From assembly GCA_964034945.1 (NCBI GenBank), contig OZ035962.1, positions 71,505,274-71,569,273 of the forward strand: DNA of 64,000 nucleotides, written 5' to 3'. This DNA comes from Chrysopilus asiliformis. Its lineage: Eukaryota > Arthropoda > Insecta > Diptera > Rhagionidae. The position numbers and the translations under genes are program-made. Numbering within the stretch: position 1 is the first letter of the stretch; the number at the start of each line of letters is the position of its first letter. Shown piece after piece: positions 1 through 9,541 of the stretch. The notes below the pieces were generated by a model, which saw nothing but the letters and a program-made list of their open reading frames with translations, was not told the origin of the DNA and searched no databases.

Positions 1-290
1 TAGGATCGCTGATCACGAATCTGGTGTTGGAATTTCAAAATTCGAAACGGAAGGTCCTGTAAGGATAACGCAAATATCCTTTTTCCCATTTTTTCCAGGA
101 AAAAATGGCAATTTGGGGTTTTAGGGGTCGCTGATCATGAAACCAGTGTTAAATTTTCAAAACTCGAAACAGGAGGTCCTGCAAGGTTTTTTAAAAAGGT
201 TTTAAGTCATTTAAATATAGTTTTTTGCCATTCTAAAATTTATACAAAAAACTTTAAGCTGGCAACGTAGGATCTGCTGTTATAGTAAAA
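1..290. repeat. Relict dispersed repeat, non-LTR-like fragments
   Basis: Two degenerate direct copies of a phrase built around 'cgctgatcaygaa..ggtcctg..aagg' lie at about 6-75 and 127-195. Related text recurs at 30649-30945, 38450-38640, 45120-45320 and 46100-46290. The arm 'attctaaaatttatacaaaa' at about 232-251 is the same as one arm of the hairpin at 30544-30647. No coding capacity is seen. The fuller copy at 30649-30945 ends like the 3' tail of an insect non-LTR element, so this may be LINE-derived, but the class is not certain. Confidence 0.5.
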
Positions 291-479
291 AAAATAAGTG
301 ACATATTTCATTCTTGTATAAAATATGTAAAAAAAACTTTCTTTTGTTTGCTTGAAATGGCTCTGATTGCCACAGAATTAAAATATCTTTTGACAACAAG
401 GTTTCATGATCATCGTCATATTCAAAAACTTCATCATCATCTGACGAGAAATATTCATCATTTTCTGATATATTTTTAG

Positions 480-627
480 CTATTCTGGAATTCGAAGTTA
501 ACACATAAAACCTAACTCAGTCGATTCGATTCGAAACTCAATTGGTATTCTGAAATTTGCAACATGTAATTCTACAAATTGAGGGGAAATCGAACAAACT
601 TAACGCTATTTCGGATTCCAGAATAGG
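480..627. repeat. Small fold-back repeat
   Basis: The left arm (480-502, ctattctggaattcgaagtt) is an imperfect inverted copy of the right arm (600-627, ending ggattccagaatagg). The spacer of about 95 bp is not coding. It resembles a short palindromic MITE. The core 'attccagaat' is also found in the termini of the inverted-repeat element at 18022-18702, so the two may be distantly related. No target duplication was recognised. Confidence 0.4.
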
Positions 628-860
628 CATGATTGTCTTCAATTTCTCGGAGTGTTATGCCTGAAAGCAAATTAAATTACTGGATTTTAAAATGGGCGAA
701 GTAAAACAAAGTGGTAAACTTATAATGAAATTAACAATTTAATAAATCAATTAAAAGAACAATTATTATAACAATTTAATCAAACTTAGATTAATATAAA
801 CAATAAAACTTGCAATTAATAATTGAAGAGAATGTGTATCGTTGATAGCACGATTAAAGT

Positions 861-947
861 ATCGTTTATTATCGGAAAGTATTCCTTATAATAAACGATT
901 TTTAAATGAAATTGAAATATTTGTTTATTATTGGAAAGTATTCCATA
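861..947. repeat. Palindromic 40-bp units, left of the LTR element
   Basis: Unit 1 (861-900) reads inward from both ends as tcgtttattat-cggaa-agta-ttcc-ttataataaacga, a near-perfect hairpin. Unit 2 begins at about 918 and is cut at 947 by the LTR retrotransposon. Its other half lies at 11778-11796. Two more units follow at about 11850-11890 and 11909-11946. The four units are a short dispersed array of palindromes into which the retrotransposon jumped. Confidence 0.7.
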
Positions 948-3181
948 TGTTGTGTGACCGTCTAATAGTGCCTTTAGATTTTTGTTGAATTTTTGCATGT
1001 ATTTAAATTATTGTTATTGATAGTGTAGGCCATTATAAGATGCATGAGTTGGATGAGTTTCCTTGTGATAACAAGGAATTGCGGCATTTATTTATTGGTG
1101 GTGAATCGAACGTTCTACGGTTCTATAAAATTTTGAATCAGGAATAGCTCGAATCCAGTTTTTTTGGCCTGTGTCTGGGTAGTTCTGTTACTGGCTAGTG
1201 CAGTTAATCTTTCGGCTTGCGGCTATTCTTCCTATTTGATGGTAGATCGCAGCAGGGAGACATCGCTTAGAAAGCGATCCTCAAAAATTTTTATTAAATT
1301 AGCTCCATATTTAAGAAAGTTTAAAATGTGCGTTTTGGAGATCAAAAGGAATTGGAGTGCATGATAAAAAGAATTCGGAGATTACAGGTAGTTTACATAA
1401 CTTAGACAAAGTAGTTTTGCATAGTTTATTTCAACCATGTGTTTTTTTGGGTTATTCTAGAAGAATCCTTTTAAATCGGTGTATTAAAAAGGCATTTGCA
1501 TCTCCCTGCTGCGAATTTTATACGAATTTATATAAATTTAAGCAACTTCATACAATTTGATGAAATTGTTGCGAATTTTGCGGAATTGAGGCGAATTTTA
1601 TGGAACTTTACGGAGTTTTATGTAATTTCTGCGAATTGGATAAAACTTTACCGAATTTCGTAAAAGAAATTGGGAGATTTCACTAGAAGAGGAAAAGTTC
1701 AAAGTCCAGATTTGCTGATTCGAAGGAAAATTAGAGATCACTCGGCAACGTGGTCGTTAAAATCCACTCCATTGGAAGCATCCCCGTTTCCGGAAATAGA
1801 AAAGTTAGGCAGCAGAATTTTCACCACGTGGGAAAAGCGACACTAGGAGCCAATTGAAGACACATAATCAAAATGTCCTTGTAGTAGTAGTAGCTAGATT
1901 TTGTAAAATTTGGTATACATTTCTCTGTTTGTAATGGATGGATAAACTGCAATCTGGAAAATTTACCTCAAATTTGAATAACAACAGAAAAAAAAGGAAA
2001 GTAATTTTCTTGTTTATCATCGCAAGAACGCTCAAAAATTCTCTTTTCTAATTTCTATTTCTTAAGATTTATTTTTAGATGCAAAAAAAATATAAAGAAA
2101 AGAAAAAACGAAAGCTCCAGGTGAAGTGCACTACATCCGGCAGCTATAAAAAGAAAATAAATCAGGATAATAACGGTTTTAATGAAATGGATTAGTAAAA
2201 CTATATTTCGGGAAAACTGTAAGTAATTTTTTTATGAAATTTTGAAAAGAGAAGTGAACTAAAGTTTGGATCAAATAATAAATGGTTCTTGATAAACATA
2301 TTTAAAACAAGAAAATAAAAAAAAAGTGAAAAGAAAAGAAATTGTGAGAAATAGACTTTTTTTTTGAACCTTTCCGCGAAAGAGATTAATCTTTTATTTG
2401 GTTTGCGTGGTTTATAGTGGTTTTTTCATCCACGTTTAGAAATAATAAATCTAGTTGTCTTAAGACAGTATTTTAGCAGATTTTGGTTTGTGTAGAAAAG
2501 AATTTTTTTATATATGTGCGAATGTTGCGCAAAAATCTTAAGAATATAACTTGTGGACCTCATTTTAATTGAGTAGTTTTAAATTCTTTTGTTGGAATAA
2601 ATGTTTTAGTCTGCGAAAATTAATTAAGATGTTTTAATTTGTGCGTTAATTTGGAGGAGAATCGGGTGACGTGGAAAATATGTGGTGAACCGATGGACAG
2701 ACAAACGGACGACGGACGGACGAACAGACGGACAGACGAACAGACGGACAGACGGACAGACGGACAGACGGACAGACAGACGGACAGACGGACAGACGGA
2801 CAGACGGACGGACAGACAGACGGACAGTGGGACGGACAGACATTTTAGTTAAGGTTGTTTAAAAGATGTACTAAATGGTGCAGTTAGAATCCAGGATGGG
2901 ATGTGTTTTAGTTTTTCTTCTTCTTCTTCTACTTCTTTTGTCCTGATCGTATTATTTAGGCACGTATTTAACTGTTAGCGTGCGTGTGTAGCTATCTGAC
3001 GAATGACCCCCCCATCCGCTGAGCAAAGGCCTGGTAACAGCAAGCGTGCCTGGTTAGGTGGCTACGCGCAGAGGCTTCGGGGCGTTCATTTTTATAGTGA
3101 GAAGCGTGTCCCAAAGTATCTGTTGCACGGCGTTTAGGGTTCATAGAAAGGTCCTACTTCACCCTTGCGTCCGTTCTAACA
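948..3181 (+). repeat. 5' LTR (2,234 bp)
   Basis: Direct repeat of 9542-11777. By eye the two copies differ only by one A in a poly-A run and one T in a poly-T run. Ends are TG...CA. Inside are an inverted pair of GCAGCAGGGAGA (about 1249-1260 and 1500-1511), a run of AT-rich quasi-repeats around gcgaattttrt (about 1508-1665), a GACGGACA minisatellite (2695-2842), a CTT-repeat run near 2918-2940 and a GC-richer last 200 bp. The last 200 bp would be the likely R/U5 part. No promoter or poly(A) site can be fixed from sequence alone. Short ORFs at 1164-1560 are not supported as genes. Confidence 0.95.
2695..2842 (+). repeat. GACGGACA minisatellite inside 5' LTR
   Basis: About 150 bp of tandem GGACAGAC and GGACGGAC octamers with a few variants (gaacagac, ggacgacg). 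The identical array sits at 11291-11438 in the 3' LTR. The same octamer marks the middle of the dispersed repeat family at 20135, 26427, 29866, 49305 and 49888. The peptide reading RTDGQTD in every frame is only a translation of the repeat. Confidence 0.9.
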
Positions 3182-4031
3182 GATTGGCGCCCAACGTGGG
3201 GCAATTTACGTTTTAAAACCCTTTTCCTTCCTAAATATTCTTCTTTTCATGATTTTTAGTTTTTTTTATTCCATTTGATTGTAAAATAAAAAGATGGTGT
3301 AATTTGACAAGTTTTCAGTCTCTAAAGGGAGAGTTTCCTTTAGCATTGCTGAGAAACAAAAAAGTCAAGAAACATCAGTAGTTATCAAAGTTAGCTATTA
3401 ACAAAATCCACGTCCCGTGATTGAGTGTTCAATTATTGAGTTGCGAGGGATTGAAGTTAATGCTACATAGGTGCATTACATTTATAAGAGGAAATCATCT
3501 AGGGGATGACTCCTAAGATCTGTTTCCCATAAAGTGTGCACAAAAACATAATAAAAAGAAATGGAGACATTCCATGTCCCTAAAAAGCGAAATCATGTTA
3601 TTTTGCAATGGTTGCATGAGAATAAATCTATTTCTTGAAAGTAAAATCAAAATATTTCAAAGTTTCACTTTTCTGTCTAGATTAAAAAAATAAAATAGAA
3701 CTGAACATCTTGGTATTCTAAAAACATTTAATGAATCAAAGAAGTTTAACCAATATTTGAAGCTTCGCCCGATTCTCCATTTATGTTATATGTTGATTGA
3801 AAGAAAAATTAAAAAGCTTTTTAGTGGACAAATTCTCATTGTCGGAGTTATAGTGAGGCTAAGGAAATTATAATAAAGATTGACTACTAGGTTGATTAGT
3901 GATTGAAAGTTATTTTATTTAATACGTTCGGTAGGATACACATTATTTTTATAGTGACTAGTTGGAAAAGATTTTTATACGCGAATAATTGCAAGATTTT
4001 CAACTATTGGGTATATAAATCTAAAAACAAA
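3182..4031 (+). promoter_or_regulatory. Leader region with tRNA-Lys primer binding site
   Basis: Three bases after the LTR, at 3185-3202, lies TGGCGCCCAACGTGGGGC. This matches the complement of the 3' end of eukaryotic tRNA-Lys(CTT) including CCA, the usual primer site for minus-strand DNA synthesis in this lineage. The remaining leader of about 830 bp has no ORF longer than a few tens of codons. The gag frame is open from 3903, but the first ATG in good context is at 4032. Confidence 0.9.
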
Positions 4032-5867
4032 ATGTCTGACCGAGGGGCATATCCTAAAAGGGGTTCGTATAGGGGGAGACGCGGCAAGCATATTCCTTCT
4101 TCAGATAGGGTATTACGAAATGATCGTTATTCGAAAAGTTTAGTTGATCGTTTCGATGAAGAATTTACTAACAAGAGGATGGATCCGTTCCAACCTCGTC
4201 CAAGTATTGCTAGGACCCCAGTCGAAAATCAAAATGTTATTAGCGACTTTGTGTTTCCGAAGAAACCAGAGACGCAGAATCCGGATATACAACGGGCAGA
4301 AAATATGTTCGAAAGGCGAGGAATTGATTTAGGAATGGAATTGTTAGGAAATCGTAATCAATTAAATACTCCACCCACGGATTTGTTTAGGCAAAATTTT
4401 CCCACTCAAGAAAATAATCTTTTGAGTCAAAATGAGGAGCAAAGATATGTAGACAAAATAGTTAGTTCTGCGATAGGTCCATCTGAAGCCGGTGTATCAA
4501 AGAAACAAAAAGATAAACTTCATAGTTTGGCCCGCAATTTGGTTTATGGTGCTGTAGAGCGACAGAAGAGGGAGGAAAGTCTTTCGAGCGAATTAGGTGC
4601 TATCGGTGGTCAAGAGATTTCTGATCAGGAGAAACACGAAAAGTTAATTGATGATTTGACCGATTTGGTGAAAGCAGCAATGGATATAACAGGACGTCAA
4701 GAGATAAATAATGGAACTGGAATGAAGTCGCGACCAGATTATCAACAAGTAAGCAAGAAAGTACATCAGGATCGACCTAAGAATTTATCGAGAAGGATTC
4801 CAGAAAGATGGCAAAATCAACAGTCACGTCCGGTAGTTAGGCAGACAAGTAGGTATTGGATACCGCAAGATAGTTTGGAGTCCGTGTCCAGTCGACGAAA
4901 CAACAATTTACAGCCATCCTACTTAGAAAATAGTCATTTCAGGGATAGCGATAGTGCTTTACCGGATATACGACGACTCAGTAACCAAAACCACTTAGGG
5001 GATGCGCGTCCAAGATATAGAGAGGTTAAATTAAAACACTGGGGCTTCAAATTTGATGGCACATCTCCGGATCTAACGGCGGATGAATTTGTATTTCGGG
5101 TTGAAAAGCTAAAGGTAGCTCATGGCTACACTTGGGATCAGGTACTTGACCATTTCCATGTAATAGTTGGTGGCCAAGCAGAGATCTGGTTCTGGAGTTA
5201 TCTTCGGCAGAATCCTTATATAGATTGGTTTCAATTGAAGGAGGCTTTCCTTCGACGGTTTAGAAAACCTCATTCCGACTTCGAATTAATACGGAAGTTA
5301 GGAGACAGACGGCAATCTCAAAATGAAACGTTTGATGATTTTCTGAATCAGGTTGTAAGGGAAGCATCTCGTCTGCGAAATCCGATCCCTGTTTCCGAAT
5401 TGATAAAAGTAGTTAAACAAAACGCCAAAGAACGTATTGCACAGCTGATTTTCAGCGAGTCGATCCACACAATCGAAGAACTTAGAGATAGTGGTCGTAG
5501 AGCAGAGCAATACATAAATGGCAGGTTAGCAAGACAGACCAATTTTCCAAATCGACAGGTTCATGAACTAGACATACTCAGTAGGAATAGTTTGGTAGAT
5601 GAAAGTTCATCCATCCCAGAGATAGAAGCATTATCCAGAGTTCCAAGGCCAAACTCAACGAATGTCCTTAAATGCTGGAACTGCGATAAAAGTGGACATG
5701 GTTTTAGGGATTGTCCGGTAACTCCTCGTAATACTTTTTGTTTCCGCTGTGGTATGAAGCAGACAATTATTTCTGAATGTCTCAATTGCACTCAGGGAAA
5801 CGTCCAACGGTTCGAGTCGAGAACGGGGGAGACTCGATCCCAAATCCAGAACCCCGAAGCATCATAA
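4032..5867 (+). CDS. gag: Gag polyprotein of the Ty3/gypsy element
   Basis: Gag builds the virus-like particle and packages the element's RNA in the cytoplasm. The frame is open from 3903, but I place the start at the ATG at 4032 (context aaaATGtct), giving 611 residues. The N-terminal third is polar and basic. The centre (about residues 335-500, from 'HWGFKFDG') has the retrotransposon Gag capsid pattern, with the motif 'WFQLKEAFLRRFR' typical of that family. A zinc knuckle CX2CX4HX4C ('CWNCDKSGHGFRDC') lies at about 5673-5714. A second candidate, 'CFRCGMKQTIISEC' (about 5739-5780), keeps the three cysteines but has Thr where His is expected, so it is probably degenerate. The 3' end overlaps pol in the -1 frame. 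The reading frame is intact and the product should be functional if transcribed. Confidence 0.93.
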   Translation: MSDRGAYPKRGSYRGRRGKHIPSSDRVLRNDRYSKSLVDRFDEEFTNKRMDPFQPRPSIARTPVENQNVISDFVFPKKPETQNPDIQRAENMFERRGIDLGMELLGNRNQLNTPPTDLFRQNFPTQENNLLSQNEEQRYVDKIVSSAIGPSEAGVSKKQKDKLHSLARNLVYGAVERQKREESLSSELGAIGGQEISDQEKHEKLIDDLTDLVKAAMDITGRQEINNGTGMKSRPDYQQVSKKVHQDRPKNLSRRIPERWQNQQSRPVVRQTSRYWIPQDSLESVSSRRNNNLQPSYLENSHFRDSDSALPDIRRLSNQNHLGDARPRYREVKLKHWGFKFDGTSPDLTADEFVFRVEKLKVAHGYTWDQVLDHFHVIVGGQAEIWFWSYLRQNPYIDWFQLKEAFLRRFRKPHSDFELIRKLGDRRQSQNETFDDFLNQVVREASRLRNPIPVSELIKVVKQNAKERIAQLIFSESIHTIEELRDSGRRAEQYINGRLARQTNFPNRQVHELDILSRNSLVDESSSIPEIEALSRVPRPNSTNVLKCWNCDKSGHGFRDCPVTPRNTFCFRCGMKQTIISECLNCTQGNVQRFESRTGETRSQIQNPEAS

Positions 5868-8800
5868 ACAAGGCTAAGGAAATGGATGATACACAATTTA
5901 CTGCATGTTGTAATAGTATAGGTAGTCCTTCTAAAATTCAAATATTAAAGAAGGATCAAATGAAAGTTGATAATTCTAAGGTGTTGGGTTTAAATAGTTT
6001 AGATGATAGGAAAATGAAATTTAATAATTTGGAAAATAGTTTGTCGGCGAGAAAGCTTAGGTATGAAAAAGTCCGCTCTCGTATTTTTAATAATGGTGTT
6101 AATATTAATCAAGTTACTCCGAAGGTTCTAAAACTAAGAAATAGATTCAGGGATAAACGAAAAATCTTCCATGATATATCGGCTACAACAATAGCAAACT
6201 CAACTGATAACAGACCATATGCAGAAGTAAAGATTTTTGATTTAACGGTTAGAGGCCTTTTAGATAGTGGGGCCACAGTAAGTTGTTTAGGGCAAGATGC
6301 TCTTAAACTGTTAAAAGATTTGGAAATTTCATACAGAGACTTCACGTCATTTGTGAAAACAGCAGACGGTAGCAACCATCAAATTCTTGGTAAAGTTATA
6401 GTACCTATAACTTATCAAGACACTACCAAAGATATATTGCTGTTAATAGTGCCTAGTCTTTCACAAAAGTTGTATCTTGGAATCAACTTTTGGAAGGCTT
6501 TCCAAATCGCTCCTAATATTATCGCAGAATTAGAAATCCCTGATAGCGAACCAAGTTTGAAAGTAGAAATGCACGAGTTGACAGAGAGTCAAAAAGAGCA
6601 ATTAGATCAAGCAGTTGAAAGATTTCCGTCCTTCTCGAAAGACGGTTTGGGAAAGACATCATTAGAGGAGCACGTCATTGAGGTGGAGGACACTACACCC
6701 ATCAAGCAACGCGCATATCCTGTCTCTCCAGTGGTAGAAAAACTCATCTACGACGAGTTGGATAGGATGCTCCTTCTTGGTGTCATAGAGGAAAGTAACA
6801 GCTCCTGGAGTTCTCCTGTTGTGCTTGTGCGTAAACCGGGCAAAAATCGTCTTTGCTTAGACTCCCGCAAGCTCAACAGTGTCACCAAGAAGGATGCGTA
6901 TCCACAGGCTCACATAGATGGGATTCTCAGCCGTCTAGAAGACACACAATTCTTGTGTAGTGTGGATCTAAAAGATGCCTTCTGGCAAATACCACTGGAG
7001 AGAAAGTCCAGGGAATATACGGCGTTTGCAGTGCCAGGTAGACCACTCTACCACTACACAGTCATGGCATTTGGGTTGTGTAACAGCAGCCAAAGGCTCT
7101 GCCGACTGATGGATAGAGTAATACCGAACAATTTGAGGCACCGAGTATTTGTCTATCTCGATGACTTACTCATAATTGCTCCTACATTCCAGGTAATGAT
7201 TGAGCTATTGCACACAGTTGCTGATCTTTTAAAAAACGCAGGTCTCACAGTAAATCTAGAAAAGTCAAAGTTTGCTTTTAAAGAAATCAATTATCTTGGT
7301 TATGTTATTGGAGGGGGATGTTTAAAGGTAAATCAAGAAAAAGTAGAAGCAATTAAAAATTTCCCGATTCCATCCAGCATAAAACAAACCAGAAGATTTC
7401 TTGGTATGTGCGGATGGTATCAAAGATTTATCCGTAATTATTCATCACTAGCTTCTTCGATAACCGACTGTTTAAAAAAATCCAAAAAGTTTATATTTAC
7501 GGAAGAGGCGAGGAAATCTTTTGAACTGCTAAAAACTGCTTTGGTCACTGCTCCCGTTTTATGTCATCCAGATTTTTCAAAACCATTTTTTGTCCAATGC
7601 GATGCGTCGAGTGTAGGTGTAGGGGGTGTTCTATTCCAAAAAGATTCCGAGGACAATGACAAACCCATCGCATATGTGTCAAAAAAATTAAACTCTGCTC
7701 AAAGAAAGTATTCGGTAACCGAATTAGAATGTTACGCGGCTGTCATTTGTATAAAAAAATTTAGACCGTATATCGAAGGCCTTCCGTTTAAGGTAATAAC
7801 GGACCACGCGAGCTTACGGTGGCTCATGAGTCAAAAAGATTTGTCTGGACGTTTGGCCAGATGGAGTCTAAAACTTCAAGCTCTAGACTTCACAATAGAA
7901 CACAGAAAAGGCAGCCAAAATATAGTTCCAGACGCTCTCTCACGAGCTTTCGAGGAGTGTTCTGAGATTCAGCTGGAAGAAAAAGACATAGAAGTTGATC
8001 TTGGTTCAAAAGAGTTCCAGTCGGAAGAATATGTAGAACTCATAAAGACAGTACAAGAAAATTCGAAAAAACTCCCAGATTTGAAAGTATCAGAGGGATG
8101 TCTTTATAAGCGTACGGAATTTTATAATGGTGATCCTGGACAGGATGAGTTAACTTGGAAAGTTTGGGTTCCATCTGGACTTACGACCAGTCTAATATCG
8201 AAGGCTCATGATCCACCAATAGCGGGTCATCCAGGAATAAGTAGAACGATGGCAAGACTAAAACAAAAATACTTTTGGCCTAATATGTCGTGTCAAGTTC
8301 GGGAATATGTAAATAACTGCGTTATATGCAAAGAAGCTAAAGCATCGACACAGTTAATGAAAGCACCGATGGGAGAGATTAAGGTACCAGAGAGACCATG
8401 GATAAAAGTTTATATTGATCTGCTCGGACCTTATCCTCGTTCTCGCAGAGGTAATACCACTGTAGTAATAGCGATGGATCAATTTTCTAAATTTCCATTA
8501 ATGAAAGCTTTACCAAAAGCAACGGCTACTAATATCATACGATTTTTGGAAAATGAATTGTTCACAGTCTTTGGGGTACCAGAAACCATACATTCTGATA
8601 ACGGCCGACAATTTGTGTCAAAAGAGTTCGAAGCTTTTCTCAGTAGCTATGGTGTGAAGCATATGCGCACGGCCATATATTCGCCGCAATCAAATGCGAC
8701 AGAAAGGATAAACAGGACATTGTTAGCTGCAATTCGGTCATTTATTGTTAGCGAACAGAAGGTATGGGACGAAAAATTGGCACAAATTGCTGGTTCCTTG

Positions 8801-9235
8801 AGGAATTCTCTACATCGAGCCTTGGGCATGTCTCCTTATGAAGCTGTCTTCGGTATGAGGATGATAACCCATGCTTCGGAGTTTCCTCTGCTCAGAAAAC
8901 TCAAAGCATTGAATAGTGGAGAGATGGACATGTTGTCTAAAATAGATCGTCATCAAATTCTTCGTAATAAAATTCAAAATAAATTGTCTCAGGTGTATAG
9001 TCAGTCAGCTGAAACATACAATTTAAGATCCAGAGCTAGAGATTATCAGCCTGGACAGGTAGTGTACCGAAAAAACTTTGTGCAGAGTGATGCGGCTAAA
9101 GGGATTAATGCAAAACTTGCGAGGAAATATTTGCGAGCAAAGATAACGAGACAGGTTGCTAAGAACATGTTCGAAATTGAAGATGAAGACGGCAAAAATG
9201 TGGGAATTTACCACTCTAAAGACTTAAAGATTTGA
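5777..9235 (+). CDS. pol: Pol polyprotein: protease, RT, RNase H, integrase
   Basis: Pol copies the element's RNA into DNA and integrates it. The ORF is open from 5777, but ribosomes are expected to enter from gag by a -1 shift at 5795-5801, so the first Pol codon is 5801 (Arg). Domain order, by ORF residue: aspartic protease with 'LLDSGATVSCLG' (about 161-172); reverse transcriptase from about 310 with the catalytic 'YLDDLL' near 460; RNase H from about 600 ('FFVQCDASSVGVGG', 'TELECYAA', 'ITDHASLRWL'); integrase HHCC zinc finger from about 810 ('HPGISRTMARLKQKYFWP', 'CVICKEAK'). The DDE catalytic core has Asp in 'VYIDLLGP', Asp in 'IHSDNGRQF' and Glu in 'NATERINR'. The C-terminal segment 'PGQVVYRKNF...KDLKI' resembles a GPY/F-type integrase tail. 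RT has 'GLCNSSQRLCRLMD' where many relatives have an Ala-Pro before Gln. No stop or frameshift is seen across 1,152 codons. Confidence 0.95.
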   Translation: MSQLHSGKRPTVRVENGGDSIPNPEPRSIINKAKEMDDTQFTACCNSIGSPSKIQILKKDQMKVDNSKVLGLNSLDDRKMKFNNLENSLSARKLRYEKVRSRIFNNGVNINQVTPKVLKLRNRFRDKRKIFHDISATTIANSTDNRPYAEVKIFDLTVRGLLDSGATVSCLGQDALKLLKDLEISYRDFTSFVKTADGSNHQILGKVIVPITYQDTTKDILLLIVPSLSQKLYLGINFWKAFQIAPNIIAELEIPDSEPSLKVEMHELTESQKEQLDQAVERFPSFSKDGLGKTSLEEHVIEVEDTTPIKQRAYPVSPVVEKLIYDELDRMLLLGVIEESNSSWSSPVVLVRKPGKNRLCLDSRKLNSVTKKDAYPQAHIDGILSRLEDTQFLCSVDLKDAFWQIPLERKSREYTAFAVPGRPLYHYTVMAFGLCNSSQRLCRLMDRVIPNNLRHRVFVYLDDLLIIAPTFQVMIELLHTVADLLKNAGLTVNLEKSKFAFKEINYLGYVIGGGCLKVNQEKVEAIKNFPIPSSIKQTRRFLGMCGWYQRFIRNYSSLASSITDCLKKSKKFIFTEEARKSFELLKTALVTAPVLCHPDFSKPFFVQCDASSVGVGGVLFQKDSEDNDKPIAYVSKKLNSAQRKYSVTELECYAAVICIKKFRPYIEGLPFKVITDHASLRWLMSQKDLSGRLARWSLKLQALDFTIEHRKGSQNIVPDALSRAFEECSEIQLEEKDIEVDLGSKEFQSEEYVELIKTVQENSKKLPDLKVSEGCLYKRTEFYNGDPGQDELTWKVWVPSGLTTSLISKAHDPPIAGHPGISRTMARLKQKYFWPNMSCQVREYVNNCVICKEAKASTQLMKAPMGEIKVPERPWIKVYIDLLGPYPRSRRGNTTVVIAMDQFSKFPLMKALPKATATNIIRFLENELFTVFGVPETIHSDNGRQFVSKEFEAFLSSYGVKHMRTAIYSPQSNATERINRTLLAAIRSFIVSEQKVWDEKLAQIAGSLRNSLHRALGMSPYEAVFGMRMITHASEFPLLRKLKALNSGEMDMLSKIDRHQILRNKIQNKLSQVYSQSAETYNLRSRARDYQPGQVVYRKNFVQSDAAKGINAKLARKYLRAKITRQVAKNMFEIEDEDGKNVGIYHSKDLKI
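5795..5856 (+). promoter_or_regulatory. -1 ribosomal frameshift signal (GGGAAAC + pseudoknot)
   Basis: The heptamer G GGA AAC (5795-5801) is in the right phase with gag (codons CAG GGA AAC) and fits X XXY YYZ. After a 10-nt spacer, TCGAGTC (5812-5818) can pair with GACTCGA (5831-5837). The loop bases CGGGG (5824-5828) can pair with CCCCG (5852-5856), giving an H-type pseudoknot. Pol frame starts right after the upstream stop at 5774-5776, and gag stops at 5865-5867, so the shift must occur within this overlap. The heptamer is a recognised retroviral type. The pseudoknot is a prediction. Confidence 0.85.
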
Positions 9236-9541
9236 AGTGCTGTAATGAGCAAATGTCCTTAAAACCTTAAATCATCTTATGGAGATAGCCAATGGTTTTC
9301 TTCATTGGGAAGTATATTTACCAATAGTATAAAAATCATTTTGTTAATGGGAAAATAGCCGAAACATTTTTCGCATAAAAGAGGAAATATTTGTAGTTTT
9401 TTTTTCAATAATTCAGAGCCCGGCAAGAGACTCTTTCTCGCGTGGACGAGCCCCACGTTCTTAGCATAATTTTTTTAGCACATTTTAGTCACTTTTATCA
9501 AAACCGATCGTCTTCACATTGTTTACCTATCGTTTTTGCCC
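9236..9541 (+). other. Pol-to-LTR spacer: no env, no obvious polypurine tract
   Basis: The 306 bp between the pol stop and the 3' LTR hold no ORF of note. The bases just before the LTR (cctatcgtttttgccc) are pyrimidine-rich, not the purine run that normally primes plus-strand synthesis. The nearest purine run is aaaagaggaaat at about 9378-9389, some 155 bp upstream. Confidence 0.8.

Noticed and set aside
1164..1560. Two 66-67-codon ORFs in the 5' LTR (also in the 3' LTR), the first with a lipoprotein-like hydrophobic start
   Set aside because: They begin without an ATG or in poor context, overlap each other in different frames, and are duplicated only because the LTR is. No family resemblance.
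2639..2848. RTDGQTD-rich peptides on both strands (also at 11235, 20315, 49394, 57112)
   Set aside because: Pure translations of the GACGGACA or CTGT repeats.
9236..9541. Possible env gene downstream of pol
   Set aside because: Only 306 bp, with no ORF. The element is a gag-pol type.
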